A stretch of DNA of 64,000 bases from the NCBI GenBank assembly GCA_039602395.1, contig JBCNJP010000010.1, forward strand, positions 31,599,409 to 31,663,408. Reading direction: 5' to 3'. Shown piece after piece: positions 11,298 through 23,137 of this stretch. A model generated the notes under the pieces. It made no database searches, was not told where the DNA came from, and worked only from the letters and a program-made list of their open reading frames with translations. A program made the translations under genes and the position numbers. Source of the stretch: Deinandra increscens subsp. villosa. Lineage: Eukaryota; Streptophyta; Magnoliopsida; Asterales; Asteraceae. Every line of letters begins with the position of its first letter. Positions within the stretch are counted from its first letter, which is position 1.

Positions 11298-11733
11298 ATA
11301 TACCTTTCAATCTTTTTGTATGCAGGTTTAACCATTGCCGGGCATAACCGACACAACTCGTAGAAACGATTGGTATAGCCCACGATGTCAGCATCCTTCA
11401 TTGTCAGGTTCCAGAACTCTTGATCAAGTTTTTGGAGTTCACAACAATACTCAGCCCGTAACATCTCAGTAAATTCTTCCCATGGGGTGGAATTTGCAAG
11501 CTCAAGAGTTATAGCTTGGACTTGGGCATTCCACCAAGTCAACGCCTGCCCTTCAAAAGTACCCGCTGCATATTTCACCCGATAGTCCTCAGGGCAGTTG
11601 CACATACTGAACACAGATTCGACTTTCTCAATCCATTTGACGAGGCCGGTGGCGCCCTCAAGTCCACTGAAAGGTGGGGGCTTGTACTTGAGGAATGACT
11701 CATAGGAACACCTCGTGCCATTGGTCACTGGCG
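11210..11733 (-). pseudogene. R1 gag capsid region (exon 2)
   Basis: It begins after a candidate splice acceptor (AATACAG). It encodes the retrotransposon gag fold: CSYESFLKYKPPPFSG, then LVKWIEKVESVF, FEGQALTWWNAQVQ, FWNLTMKDADIVGYT and KKIERYIWGLAPQ. These blocks also appear in the gag of G0 (58000), F (17800) and G2 (50300). The frame runs off into noise after IWGLAPQIQ because of a single-base shift, and the polyprotein continues in the 8820-11297 frame. Gag forms the cytoplasmic particle. Confidence 0.85.
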
Positions 11734-11815
11734 CTGTATTGGTTAATAAAGAAAATTAAGTATGATTAATAATCTCGAAGAGAAGGGTTAGTAGCTCGGT
11801 GGATAACTATATTAC
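11734..11815 (-). other. Candidate 82-nt intron in R1 gag
   Basis: On the minus strand, GGAG|GTAATATAG opens and ACCAATACAG|CGCC closes a gap that would otherwise end gag at a stop near 11766. Removing it keeps the reading frame (GSGAAG then APVTNG). G0 has a similar GT...AG gap at the same place before its CSYKD block, whereas F and G2 are continuous there. It is inferred from sequence only. Confidence 0.5.
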
Positions 11816-11972
11816 CTCCCGCTGCACCGCTTCCAAGACTTCCACCGGTGCTCCGATTGGCCTCGTAATCGGCACTGGCGTCGGCCACGCGTTGTGCAAT
11901 CAGTTGCTCGATATCAGCTAAAGTCATGGGGGTGTTCTCCCTGTTGCGTGCAACATTTCTCCTTGGCGCCAT
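11816..11972 (-). pseudogene. R1 gag N-terminus (exon 1)
   Basis: It starts at the ATG of MAPRRNVARNRENTP and contains TLADIEQLIAQRVADASADY, a short helical stretch usual at the start of gypsy gag proteins. A Gly/Ser run precedes the candidate splice donor. It joins in frame to the capsid region at 11733. The ATG nine codons upstream is in frame, but the basic MAPRR start looks like the natural one. Confidence 0.65.
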
Positions 11973-12223
11973 GATTCTTGAAATCAAAACGACAAACAAG
12001 ATAAGACAATATGGAACATAAAGTCAACACATGTGCACAAAATGAAAAACCACAACCATAATAACCATAACAACCATAACAAACATAACAACCACAAATA
12101 ATACAAAAGTCATAACTTGTAGAAATAAGTTGCACAAAATACAAAGTATCCCTGGGGTATAACCCCTTACAAAAAAGTTCATAATGTAAATAGTGGTGCA
12201 CAGCCCGCAAAGCCTAGGCCAAA

Positions 12224-12996
12224 TCAAACAAAACGTAGTCCAAAGGTACTGATGAATAAGACAGTGGCTGCTAGTACGGCACTGGCACCAAACAGTGCCA
12301 CTACCGCCTCAGAGCGCTCACGCTCCCCAGCAGCCTGCTGCTCTGCATCTGCGGCTCGCCTCTCCGCCTGTTGTAGTCGATCACGCATAGTCAGAAAAGC
12401 CAAATCATCCTGGTAACGCGCCTCCTCAATAGCAGTTATACGCTCTGTGAGCTCCGGGATGTCACGATGTCGAAATCGGTCAACGTGCCCCTGTAGCTCG
12501 ACCAACTGGTCAGAGGTGTAGCCCAATCTAGTGTCAGCAGTAGCCGCTGGAGGAGTAGGAGCGGGTAAGGGTAAGGTCCAAACAGCCGGAACAAGAGCTA
12601 GACGGGCAGCAGCTGCACGAGATGACTCACCGGGATCCGCATCATCTGGGTCAGCATCAACCCAGCCGGCACCCGGACGCGGAGTCCAGTAAGTGCCAAA
12701 TTCTGATAGGCGCCTGTGGCGAGCAGTACGTGTGTCCTCAATGGGCGTCTCCGCTGGTCGCTTCCTTAAGCCGGGGGGAAACCTCCCGAATTGAGGGGAC
12801 ATAGGTTCGCTCTCCTCCGAAGAAGCATCCCCGCAAACGATCGTCGTCGGAGCAGACTCTATCCAGCCCTCGCTGACGTCCTCTGGAGCAGCGTTCGGAT
12901 CCGCCTCGGCAGCGTCTGAATCCTCCATTGGTTCTTCCTCGAAGTCAGTATCATTGTCCGATACGTGAGGCAGCACGTTATCGTTGTCAGCGATCT
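12224..12996 (-). CDS. R1 extra ORF upstream of gag, acidic, coiled coil, C-terminal membrane segment
   Basis: About 257 codons if counted from the candidate splice acceptor (TTATCTTGTTGCAG) rather than from the ATG at 13063, whose first residues look like translated leader. The N-terminal half is acidic (NDTDFEEEPMEDSDAAEADP). The middle is basic and Pro-rich. Then a heptad-like coiled coil (about LVELQGHVDRF to DAEQQAAGERERSE) is followed by one strongly hydrophobic C-terminal segment (VALFGASAVLAATVLFISTF). It lies on the same strand just upstream of gag, where standard chromoviruses have no ORF. I do not recognise a family. G0 carries a decayed counterpart at 31817-33831. Confidence 0.6.
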
Positions 12997-13063
12997 CTGC
13001 AACAAGATAACAATAATATATATACGTATGATATAATAAGTATGCATGTGAATGGATATGCAA

Positions 13064-13126
13064 TGCAATGATGAGCTATAAGTTATAGTCTAGGCCCACT
13101 AATGCAACCTAGTTCGCTATAACTGT
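13064..13126 (-). other. R1 leader between PBS and extra ORF
   Basis: Short AT-rich leader. No feature beyond the candidate 3' splice site at about 12997. Confidence 0.4.
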
Positions 13127-13141
13127 GGCTCTGATACCAAT
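13126..13141 (-). promoter_or_regulatory. R1 primer binding site
   Basis: The plus strand reads GGCTCTGATACCA, so the element strand reads TGGTATCAGAGCC, complementary to the 3' end of initiator methionine tRNA. It starts a few bases after the LTR end (GGTGTGACA), as expected for minus-strand priming. Confidence 0.85.
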
Positions 13142-13142
13142 C

Positions 13143-16100
13143 TGTCACACCCCATCCTCAGCGGCCTTCCCGCGGGGTCATGACTTCATGGATCGTCACA
13201 CACAAGTTACATGAACAACTCTATATGGATAATGAAAGACATACATAAATAACCATGCGGTTCAACGGTTAAAAATTTATGTCTCAAAATGCGGAAGCTA
13301 AGTGGAATGAAAATGTCTTTCCAGAAAATGACATAACATGATAATGAATGTCCCAAAATATGCACCCTAGCATGGTGACTCCTTAATGCATGTTGATGTA
13401 TGCAGCTGCCTAGTTACCTGAGATATACATGCTTAAACGGTCAACAATAATGTTGGTGAGTTCACAGGTTTATAATGTAAATGTAAGTGTAAACAATTTA
13501 TAATGGACCACAATCAATACATTATATGATATGTGTTGGCCTACACAATAACCACTACCATGAGTCACTGGAACCGACGCTCGACTGAATGAATGCCCCC
13601 GTGCAACATGTTATCACAGACATGAGCATGAAAATTAGGCGAATAATATACCCGTTTTGGCCTACAACCAAAGCTAGCGCGACTAACGCGGGTAGGGTTT
13701 GTCAAACCCGATAGTACTATCCATCACCACCTCGCTATAATAACGATTAACGGTCTAGTTATGAAGGGACTTAATGTGATATGTAAACGGTCTCAGGTAA
13801 TCGGTACGTATCATTTAAGTATATTGTGTCCAGATGTAAATGTAATTTGAAATGCATGTAGTTCTCCCCCAAAGGAAACAATGAAAAGGGGCCGTGATAC
13901 TCACCTGGAACTGTGACTGACGAAGTGTATGTAGCAATGAAATGTATGCCGACCTAGCGTGCCCTAAAACAGTATTTAGACACCTATGGTCTCAGTATGT
14001 GAGTATATGTAAGTAGGTGATGTAACCTTTCACCCATCACTACCCAGGTTGCATGTGATTGTAAAACATTTGGTGACGACACGTTGGTGATTTGTATACG
14101 TGTACCGAAATATGAATATATTTAAGACGCTCAAAAATATAAACTATATTTCCTATGTACGAAGTTTACGAATACTTTGACATGACCCGACTTGTCTTAC
14201 GTCGTGTAATGAAATAAGTATATTCAATATATTTATACTTATGTATTTTCCAAGAGTTAGTCAAATACCCAAAAATATTATATTTATATTATTATAACTC
14301 TAAAATACAGTTTTTCTTCTAAACATCCCGGTTAACTTATGTAACCCCAATTTACCCAAGTGAACCAACACTTATGTATATTTTGTAACATAAATTTTAT
14401 AACATAAATTTTATAACATAAACATTTATGTAAGTTCGACCAATTATCATAAAATACTATTTTATCAAGTTTTCAAATATCACAAAGTATCATATTTTAT
14501 GTTATGAACTTCATGTAACCCGACAAAGTCGACAAAAGTCAAACTACTCGTTTCAACTTGTTTAACCAACTTTTTATATTTTATACGTTTCACTAACATA
14601 TTAAAATACAACTTTTAATATCTAAACACATACTATAACAATATATCACCAACTTTAGATTTCTTGAACCATTTGAACCATATTTAACATCTTTTATCAA
14701 CTTGTTCAAAAAATAATTCTTCATGCATCAAATCATATGTTTAAGCAACCAAAGCATGTATAGTGTGTTAGGCTCATCAAGGTACTTGATAAATAACGTA
14801 AATAATCAACTTAAAATATCATGAGAAATATGAAGGAAAAAGTGGGTTTTCTCACGTAAACGAGCGACGATGTCGAAGGAAGGAACAAGGCACTCAACCA
14901 CCACTTGAAACGATCGATCTAGGACCGAGGTTGCTTCCAAATGCTCGAAATAAGGTGGGTTTAGCTGCTGTGACGAAACAGTTTAGAAACAGCAAATAAA
15001 TGCGTTTTTCGGAGTCAAAACGGGTCCGAACGGGGTGTTTTCGGGGCTGTTCTGTAACCGAAACGAAAGGAGATCGAGAGGTGAGTTATATACCTTAAAC
15101 AAAAGTGTTCAGGGCTTGAAAAACGAACCAAAAAGCTGCTGAAACGTTGCTGTGACAGAACAGTGAAAACAGTGAGTAAACATGGGTTTTCGGTGAAGAT
15201 TTCGGGTGTTTTTCGGGACTGTTTTGTAACCGAAACGAAAGGGGATCGAGGGATGAGTTATATACCGAAAGACTGCTGAAAGGCTGCTGCGAACTGGGTC
15301 AGAAAGTGGGTCAAAAAATGGGTTTTTGGTTATGATTTTATGACAATTCAGTGTTGTTTTTGCTGCTGCGTTTTGAGACTGAACCTGGGGTGTCTTGGGG
15401 TGATTTTGGCGTGGGTTAAGGCTGTAAGTAGAGGGTGATGAGCTTCTGTGTAAATCGCAGCAAGGTGGTGTGTGTTTGGGGTAAAAAAAATCGTGACTAT
15501 GGAGCCTTGTGGGTGGGGTTTTGAAGTGGCAGGTTGATGGTGGGTTTTTGAGGGAGTTTTTAGGTGTGTTTTATGGTTGAAAGGTGATGTTCAATGGAAG
15601 AGAGGGGCTGTGGGTTTAAAGTCGTGAGTTGGGATGATGGCGTATGAATGTTTTGGACTCATGGAGAAAGGTTAGACATTTTTGTTGGTTGGAAGGAAGA
15701 AGATGATGAAAGTTGTTTTGGAGCATGCATGAAAATAGGTAGGCACCCATGTCTGTCTGTATGCCTTTGGGTTTCTTACACTAGATGGTGTTCTTCAAGG
15801 TGGTAGTTGTGCCAAAGCAAAGTCCAACAACCCTTTTTGTTTTATTTTGAATCTTACGTTTGGAGGGTAAAAGGGGTGGGAGGGAAACTAGATTTAAGAG
15901 TGAAATGTGTTTATTTGGTAGATGTCTTAATAAACGAAATGTTCATCTAGTTCTTTTGGTGAGAGCCGGATATATTTCGGGTATAGTGGGTATAAAACGA
16001 AAAGAATAAAACTTATTCTTTATATTAAAGTTACTTTCATAAAAATAAAAATAGTGTTTGGTGCTAAATGATTCATTGGTGATAGTTGGGTATGTTTAGA

Positions 16101-16436
16101 CTCGATCAAATAACAATAATACGCGAAACGTTCACGTTAAAATAAAAATGAAACGTAAATATATTTTAACCATTAAAATATATAAATTGGCATTTAATAT
16201 GTATCTCAATATATAATATCACCTACTATGGAAAACGTCACCAACGTTCGTGTGTCGGTTAGAGCGTGTGTGTGACCCAGTAATTCACTAAAGTACCGAT
16301 GCATGATATGAATGTAATGGATGTGCTATGTCATGCAACTCGTTAATTCATGCAAAATAAATTCGTGAAATATGTAATGTATGCTTATTGGATATTCGGG
16401 AGCGGAATATGACCTGAAATTCTAACGGTTGTCACA
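13143..16436 (-). repeat. R1 5' LTR (about 3.3 kb)
   Basis: On the plus strand it runs from TGTCACACCCCATCC to GGTTGTCACA, i.e. the element strand starts TGTGACAACC and ends GGGGTGTGACA. The end next to the PBS is certain. The outer end is set by the TGTGACA inverted pair and by the switch to gypsy F sequence. Stretches such as GCGACTAACGCGGG and TTTGTCAAAC near 13680 recur in the solo LTR at 34400, so the two are one family. No ORF is supported inside it. Confidence 0.75.
14960..15265. repeat. Imperfect duplication inside the R1 LTR
   Basis: Two copies, about 180 bases apart, of a segment with GTAACCGAAACGAAAGG and GAGTTATATACC (15055-15095 and 15225-15265), each preceded by a GCTGCTGTGAC-like stretch. 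It is the only clear internal repeat in this LTR. Confidence 0.6.
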
Positions 16437-16525
16437 TATCACCAGAACTCATCTTTTCAGCAGCCACATGGGTTCCAACAGCCTATTATGTATCCGACTC
16501 CTATTCAGGAACCCTAGCCACGGGT

Positions 16526-16891
16526 ATGCCGTATTACCCACCACAGCCATCATTTTATCCGCCACAACCATATCAGTACTCGACTTCCCCACCGATGCAG
16601 CAGTCCTACATGCCTTTTCCGCCTTCTTCCTACCCATATGCTCCATATGGACCCTATCAGGACCTACCAAGATCATCTTATTCTGGACCAGGTCCAGTCT
16701 TCGCTCCAACCCCGTATGCGGATAACTCAGGACCAAACTCTCCAGTAACTGAAGCCCTCAGAGAAGAAAACAAGGCTCTAACCAAAAGACTGGAGAAACA
16801 ATTGAAGAAGGAAAAGAAAATGGCGGAAGAAGCTAAGAAGGTGACATCTCACATCAAACATCTCACATCATTTGGAAGACGCAAGGACTAG
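16526..16891 (+). CDS. F upstream ORF, Pro/Tyr-rich with basic coiled coil
   Basis: 122 codons from the first ATG, though the frame is open further upstream. Residues 1-70 are rich in Pro, Tyr and Gln (YPPQPSFYPPQPYQY). Residues 75-112 form a charged helix (EENKALTKRLEKQLKKEKKM). The alternative frame just upstream continues the Pro/Gln style (QQPHGFQQPIMYPTP), so a frameshift near 16515 probably removed the true N-terminus. It sits 0.5 kb before gag, as the extra ORFs of R1 and G0 do, but with a different composition. No known family recognised. Confidence 0.5.
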   Translation: MPYYPPQPSFYPPQPYQYSTSPPMQQSYMPFPPSSYPYAPYGPYQDLPRSSYSGPGPVFAPTPYADNSGPNSPVTEALREENKALTKRLEKQLKKEKKMAEEAKKVTSHIKHLTSFGRRKD

Positions 16892-17397
16892 AAACAAGGA
16901 GAATAGCAGGAACCGTGATGGCTAAAATTCCGTGTGTTGTGTTCAATAAAGTAGTATGTTATGTATTGTGTGTTGTTTTGTGAAACTTCGTTTGAGTGTG
17001 GTTTGAATGTGTATGCTTTGTGTTGTAAGCGATTGAACCGCTAGTCGACTGTGTTATTGTCATGGAATAAATGTTTGTTTGGTATTATCTACAATATTTG
17101 GGTATTATAGTAATGTTAAGTCAGAATACATAGTGATTTTTGGAGGACTGGTTCAATAGACCACCCCTAAGTACTTGTGTGTATGTGATTTCACTCTGAT
17201 CATAGTCATAACAAGGTAAAATATGTCGGTAACCACAAGATGGTGATCCGGAAAGCCCAAAGGAGTGCAACAACCCAATGTTTATAACGTTCCTTATGAC
17301 ACTAGATTGTGTAAAGGAATATAAACTCTGATTACAAATACCTGTCAACTAAGTCAAATGTATATTAATCTGTCAATCTGGTATTGCTTTCAGCAAA
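16892..17397 (+). other. F spacer between upstream ORF and gag
   Basis: Non-coding A/T- and GT-rich leader. The last bases before gag (TTGCTTTCAG) would serve as a 3' splice site, but no partner donor is evident. Confidence 0.4.
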
Positions 17398-19824
17398 ATG
17401 TCAAAAGCAGGAACAAGCAAAACTCGTCAAGATGATTATGATGAGGAAGATGATCGTGATGATCACTCCGTTCACAGTAAGGTGAGAGAACCTCTCACGT
17501 CTGAACAACTGAGACAACGGGAGCAGGAGGAAAGACTCCAGGAGCTTATAGCTCAAGGAATCTCTAAAGCCTTGCCCTCGTTGGTTGCTAAGGAGAAAAG
17601 GCAAGGAAACACGCATTTGGGTTCAGAAAGATCTAGCGAATCACCAAGAAGCAAAACTGCCATCCCCGGATCCAAAGGGTCCGCAAGGTCTCGATCACAA
17701 ACAGTTGAGTCTCGAGCTGATTCATCAGCTCACAGTAAAAGTAGGACTCGTCAGAGTCGCAGTCCTGATCATGAAGATCGTCCGAAATGCTCCAGAAAAA
17801 GATCTAGGAGTGAAGAGCGTAAGATAGAGAATGAGGAGAAAAGAGGATGTTCCTACAAGACCTATATGGCCTGTAAACCCAGCATATTCAGAGGAGATAA
17901 GGGAGCCACTGATGCCCTTAATTGGTTGGAGGAAACTGAAGCAGCTTTGGATATTAGTGATTGTGCTACCAAGGATATGGTGAAATTTGCATCCCAATCC
18001 TTCAAGGGAGCAGCATTGAATTGGTGGAAAGTGGAGTTAAGTCGACTTGGGAAGAAGAATGCTTATCGCATGAGTTGGAAAGCTTTTCGCGCAATAGTCA
18101 TGGAAAAGTTCATCCCAGAAAATGAAGCGGAGAGACTAGAGAATGAATTTATTAATCTAAGAATGAATGGAACTGATTACATGACTTACATCAATAAATC
18201 TAATGAGTTGTTGAATCTGGTACCCCACATGGCAGGATCAGAAACATCCAAGGTCAGGAGGTTTGTATGGGGATTAAGCCCTGAAATAAGGGCAGACGTG
18301 AGATCTGCACGTCCTAGTACCTTGGCATCTGCTATAAGCTTGACGGGTACTCTGGCCAATGAATGGATCCGAACAGTTGGAATCAAAGTGGATACATCTG
18401 GGAACAAGAGAAAGTTCAATGATAAGGGAAGGGATAGTAGGAGAGGTAAATTTGGAAGAAATGACCAAGGAAGAAGAAATGGTGACAGGGATTTCAGGAG
18501 ACCACCGGCAGATAATTGTAAAAATTGTGGAAAAGCGGGGCACACGCATCAGCAGTGCAGAGCACCATTAGTCTGCTTCTACTGCAAAGAGAAAGGACAT
18601 AGATGCTTGGAATGTCCGCAAAGGAAGAACGGAAAAGATGATAAGAACAAAGGCACTGGAACTTCGAAAGGTAAACCCCGACTCTATATCATGACAGCCG
18701 AAGAGGCACGTGTGAATGACGATGTGATCTCCGGTATGTTTTCTGTTAATAACATGATTGTTAGCATTCTATTTGATTCTGGTGCCAATAGAAGTTTTAT
18801 ATCCTCTACTTGTGTACCTATACTAAAATGTGTGGCACATAAGTTAAATATACCCTATGTTGTAGAAACTGCTAATGGCCAAAAGATTAGTATTTCCAAA
18901 GAAATTAGAGACTGTCATTTAGAACATGAGAACACCTCTTTTGAACTAGAACTTCTTCCCATGGAATTAAGTGAATTCGACATCGTGCTCGGAATGGATT
19001 GGCTTACGCGATATCAAGCAAATATTCGTTGTACCGAAAAAGTTTTGGAACTGAAGTCTGCAGATGATAAGATTCACACAATCATTGGAGATAGGAAAAC
19101 GAAACCAATGAGGATAATCTCCAGATTGAAAGCAGGAAAGTGTATCCGCAAGGGTGATCAAGCATATCTAGCAAATTTGGTTGAGACACCTCGAGAAAAG
19201 AAACTGGAAGAGGTACCTATAGTCTCAGAATATCCTGATGTGTTTCCAGATGAACTCCCTGGATTGCCCCCAAAACGACAAGTGGAATTTCAAATCGAAC
19301 TTGCACCTGGAACATCTCCGATAGCAAAAGCACCGTACCGACTCGCCCCTTCAGAAATGCAAGAATTAAAGAGTCAACTTCAGGAACTTCTTGATAAAGG
19401 TTTCATTAGACCCAGCTCTTCACCTTGGGGAGCGCCGGTACTCTTTGTGAAGAAGAAGGATGGCACAATGCGAATGTGCATCGATTATCGTGATCTCAAT
19501 CGTGTAACCATTAAAAATAAATACCCTTTGCCTAGAATTGATGACTTGTTTGATCAACTGCAAGGGGCTAGTTACTTCTCAAAGATCGATCTGAGATCAG
19601 GATACCATCAAGTCAGAGTCCGAGAAGAGGACGTCCCGAGAACAGCATTCAGAACAAGATATGGCCATTATGAATTTACAGTCATGCCATTTGGATTGAC
19701 TAATGCGCCAGCAATATTCATGGACCTAATGAATCGAGTGTGCAAACCGTACCTCGACAAGTTTGTAATCGTGTTTATCGATGACATCTTGATTTACTCT
19801 CTGCACTCGGGAAGAGCATGGTGA
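17398..19824 (+). pseudogene. F gag, protease and N-terminal reverse transcriptase
   Basis: 808 codons. Residues 1-150 are highly charged and Arg/Ser-rich. Gag capsid blocks follow (CSYKTYMACKPSIF, ALNWWKVELSRL, VRRFVWGLSPEIR). Two zinc knuckles are at about residues 377-410 (CKNCGKAGHTHQQC, CFYCKEKGHRCLEC). The protease has ILFDSGANRSF. RT has KIDLRSGYHQ and FIDDILIY. The frame ends just after FIDDILIYS because of a small indel near 19800, and the remainder of RT continues in another frame from about 19825. Gag and pol are in one continuous frame here, with no gap before CSYK. Confidence 0.92.
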
Positions 19825-21414
19825 ACATCTGAGGAAGATATTAGAGTTATTACGATCCGAGAAACGTTATGCAAAGTTCTCTAAATGTGACTTTTGGTTA
19901 AGAGAGGTGCAATTTCTGGGTCACATTGTCAGCAAAACTGGAATTCAAGTAGACCCAGCAAAAGTGGAAGCTATTGCAAAGTGGGAACAACCAAAAAGTC
20001 CTACCGAAATCCGGCGTTTCTTAGGACTAGCTGGTTATTATAGAAGATTTATTCAGGATTTCTCGAAGATAGCCACACCGTTGACTTCCCTTACCCAGAA
20101 GAATGTGAAGTTTGACTGGAAGCCTAAGCATACCAATGCTTTTGAATTACTTAAACAAAAGTTGAGCTCTGCCCCTATACTCTCATTACCTGAGGGTACT
20201 GAAAACTTTGTGGTATATTGTGATGCTTCTACCAATGGACTTGGATGTGTTCTGATGCAGAAAGATAAAGTGATCGCATACGCATCTAGACAACTCAAAA
20301 AGCATGAAAAAAATTATACCACTCACGATCTGGAGTTAGGAGCAATAGTCTTTGCTCTTAAAATTTGGAGACACTACTTATATGGAGCCAAATTTGTGGT
20401 ATACTCCGATCACAAAAGTTTACAACATTTGTTCCGTCAAAAAGAATTAAACATGCGACAACGACGCTGGATGGAGGTGCTGAGTGATTATGATTGCGAG
20501 ATCAAGTATCACCCAGGCAAGGCCAATGTAGTGGCAGACGCATTAAGCAGAAAGGAAAGAATCAAACCACTCCGAGTTCGAGCCTTGAGATTGAATGTAA
20601 GTGTGGATTTAATTGGAGAAATCATCGAAGCACAAAAGAAACAGATGGCTGACTCCAATGTCGAACGGGATGAGATGATGACTGTTGTAAGAAAATTGAC
20701 AAGAGAGGCGGATGGCATCCTTAGACTAGGCAAACGTATATGGGTGCCTAAAGAAGGAGGTTTACGAGATGTAATACTTCGAGAAGCTCACAAGTCTAAA
20801 TACATGCTCCATCCAGGAGGTGACAAAATGTACCAGAATTTGAGAGCGAATTATTGGTGGCCGGGAATGAAAAAGGCAATTGCTGCCTATGTCGAAAAAT
20901 GCCCAACTTGCTTACAAGTGAAGGCTGAACATCAGAAACCTGCCGGGTGTCTTCAGCGAATAGAATTCCCTGAATGGAAATGGGAAGAAATTACCATGGA
21001 TTTCGTGACAAAACTTCCAAAGACTAGAAGCGGAAACGATGCCATTTGGGTAGTCGTGGACCGTTTGACAAAATCTGCACACTTCTTACCAATGGCTGAA
21101 ACTTATAATGGGAAGCAACTTGCAAAGCTGTTTGTAAACGAAATCATATCAAAGCACGGAGTGCCGAAGTCTATTATCTCTGATAGAGATACTAGATTCA
21201 CTTCTCATTTTTGGCAAAGCTTTCAAGAAGCAATGGGAACCAAACTAAAGTTTAGCACAGCTTATCATCCCCAAACCGATGGACAGAGCGAGAGAACGAT
21301 TCAAACATTAGAAGATATGCTGAGAGCTTGTGTTATAGAATTTGGTGGTAGCTGGGATGATCATCTGCCACTAGCTGAATTTTCATACAATAATAGTTTT
21401 ACCACACCAGCATT
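19825..21414 (+). pseudogene. F RT C-terminus, RNase H and integrase core
   Basis: The open frame starts at or before 19907. It carries the RT thumb (EIRRFLGLAGYYRRF), RNase H (VVYCDASTNGLG, YSDHKSLQHLF, GKANVVADALSRKE), the integrase zinc region (EAHKSKYMLHPGG, CPTCLQVKAEHQKP) and the core with WVVVDRLTKSAHFLP, ISDRDTRFTSHFW and the HPQTDGQSERT block. It breaks near 21415, where one base is missing. The residues printed after that point in this frame are noise. Confidence 0.9.
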
Positions 21415-21417
21415 CAA

Positions 21418-22038
21418 ATGGCACCGTTTGAGGCATTATATGGTAGGAAATGCCGAACACCAGTGTGCTGGTCTGAAGTGGGAGAGGGCCAGCTTACCGG
21501 ACCTGAGCTGATCATGGAAACTACAGAAAAGATTAGGGAGATCCGTAAAAGGCTTAAAACCGCTCAGGACCGACAAAAGAGCTACGCAGATCGGCGTAGG
21601 AGACCACATGAATTTGCAGAGGGAGACATGGTGATGTTGAAAATATCACCTTGGAAAGGTATAATTCGTTTTGGCAAAAGAAGAAAATTGAGTCCACGAT
21701 ATATCGGACCTTTCAAGATAATATCAAGAGTCGGAGAAGTGGCTTATCAGTTAGAATTACCTGAAGAGCTTAGCGGAGTCCACGACGTGTTTCACGTATC
21801 GAACCTACGGAAATGTATGGTAGACGAAGCTCTCGCGGTTCTGTTAAGAGAAATCAAAATTGATAAAAAGCTGAACTACACAGAACAGCCCATTGAAATA
21901 ATGGAACGGATCACAAAGAAGCTACGTAAGAAAAGGATTCCAATGGTGAAAGTCAAGTGGGATGCTAGACGTGGTCCCGAATATACATGGGAATCCGAAG
22001 TAGACATGAGGAGAAAATACCCCCAACTATTCCATTAG
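21418..22038 (+). pseudogene. F integrase C-terminus with chromodomain
   Basis: It picks up at APFEALYGRKCRTP. It includes the basic integrase tail (GDMVMLKISPWKG, GKRRKLSPRYIGPFKI) and ends in a chromodomain-like segment (PIEIMERITKKL, VKVKWDARRGPEYTWESE, then PQLFH). This tail marks the chromovirus branch of Ty3/gypsy, where it is thought to steer insertion to particular chromatin. The stop at 22036 lies 33 bases before the polypurine tract. Confidence 0.9.
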
Positions 22039-22068
22039 TGCCTAACGAATTCCGGGACGGAATTCCTT

Positions 22069-22080
22069 TAAGGGGGAGAG
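22069..22080 (+). promoter_or_regulatory. F polypurine tract
   Basis: TAAGGGGGAGAG, two bases before the 3' LTR start. It primes plus-strand DNA synthesis. Confidence 0.8.
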
Positions 22081-22160
22081 AATGTAACCCTTGTGCCTAA
22101 ATGATTATCTGAGCTGGAAATTTTTAATGAAAAATTATTCAAAAATCTCTGAATCACGAT

Positions 22161-22318
22161 TTGAGGCGGTACGCCTAGGATTAGGAAATCCCAGGCGGTA
22201 CGCAACCCGTTTGATAAAAGGGTCGGGTTGCGGCACCCATCGGATCTCCGCATAACCCGAATCTCAAAATCTGGGCGGTACGCCCCAAATGAGATATTTT
22301 GGGGCGGTACGCCTCGAT
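22161..22318 (+). repeat. GGCGGTACGCC palindrome cluster, first
   Basis: Four copies of GGCGGTACGC(C) at about 22162, 22195, 22275 and 22305. Each is an inverted repeat (GGCG, three bases, CGCC) in otherwise A/T-rich DNA. Confidence 0.75.
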
Positions 22319-23137
22319 TTCCAGTTCGTTAAAAACAAGGAATTTGGCCTTTATAGCCATTGTGCACTTGTGATTCTTTTCACATGTCCGGCCAAGTGCT
22401 CTGAGTTGCTGCTCCAGACCCCTGTGGCCACTGAATTCATGTAAATGGAGCTAAAGGGAAGAACCATCATCAAGGGTAAGCATTCTTTCAATATTTTCAT
22501 CATTAACCACATAAATATATGAGGTAAACCTCATTCTAAGCCTTGACCCTCATGAATGCAGCTGTACTTGTGCTGTTGGGAGGATCATAGAGGGCAGGAA
22601 TCGAGTACGAGAGTAATCAAGGTAAGGAAGTCTTGATTTTTGTTTAAAAATGTGGTTTAAGGTTACCTTTAAAATCATACACTCATAAATGGCCATGGAT
22701 CGTGCATGCAATCAAAGACTTGCTCCTGGAAATTTATTTGGGGACTTGAGAGAATAGGGAAAACAGAAAAGCTCGGTTGTACAAGGAATCCTTCACAAGG
22801 TACAACCCTTTTATGCATGCATGTTGATTTTGCTATAAATAGAAACTTTATAAGATAAGATCAGTTTTGGTCAGTGTGTTTAATGGGAAAATGGGTTACT
22901 TGATCATAAGAACTCTGTCCCTAATAGCATTTGTATGGAATGGGGGTCGAAACAATGAAATTTACCATAAATGGAAAGCTCGGGAAGTTGGGATTATGCT
23001 TTGATTAGTATATTCGACCATAAACGGACTGCTAAACAACCCCAATATGATATACTACTGATTCCCTAAAAGGTTTTGACTCAAAACGACTAAACGTGAA
23101 AATTTCACTAAAAGACAAAATAGTCGGGCCAGGCAGG

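Larger units (their letters stand above)
8125..16436 (-). mobile_element. Ty3/gypsy element R1, 3'-truncated
   Basis: Minus-strand chromovirus-like gypsy element. In element order it has a 5' LTR (16436-13143), a primer binding site, an extra ORF (12996-12224), gag (11972-about 11255) and protease-RT-RNase H-integrase (to 8125). The integrase is cut just after the conserved HPQTDGQSER block, so the integrase C-terminus, any chromodomain, the polypurine tract and the 3' LTR are absent. With only one end left, its target duplication cannot be tested. The right end abuts the internal region of gypsy F, so R1 probably inserted into F before a deletion removed its other end. Confidence 0.85.

Noticed and set aside
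12997..13063. N-terminal extension MHIHSHAYLLYHTYIYY of the R1 extra ORF as a signal peptide
   Set aside because: It overlaps leader sequence before a good splice-acceptor-like site and its composition reflects TATAT-rich DNA. The ORF proper starts after it.
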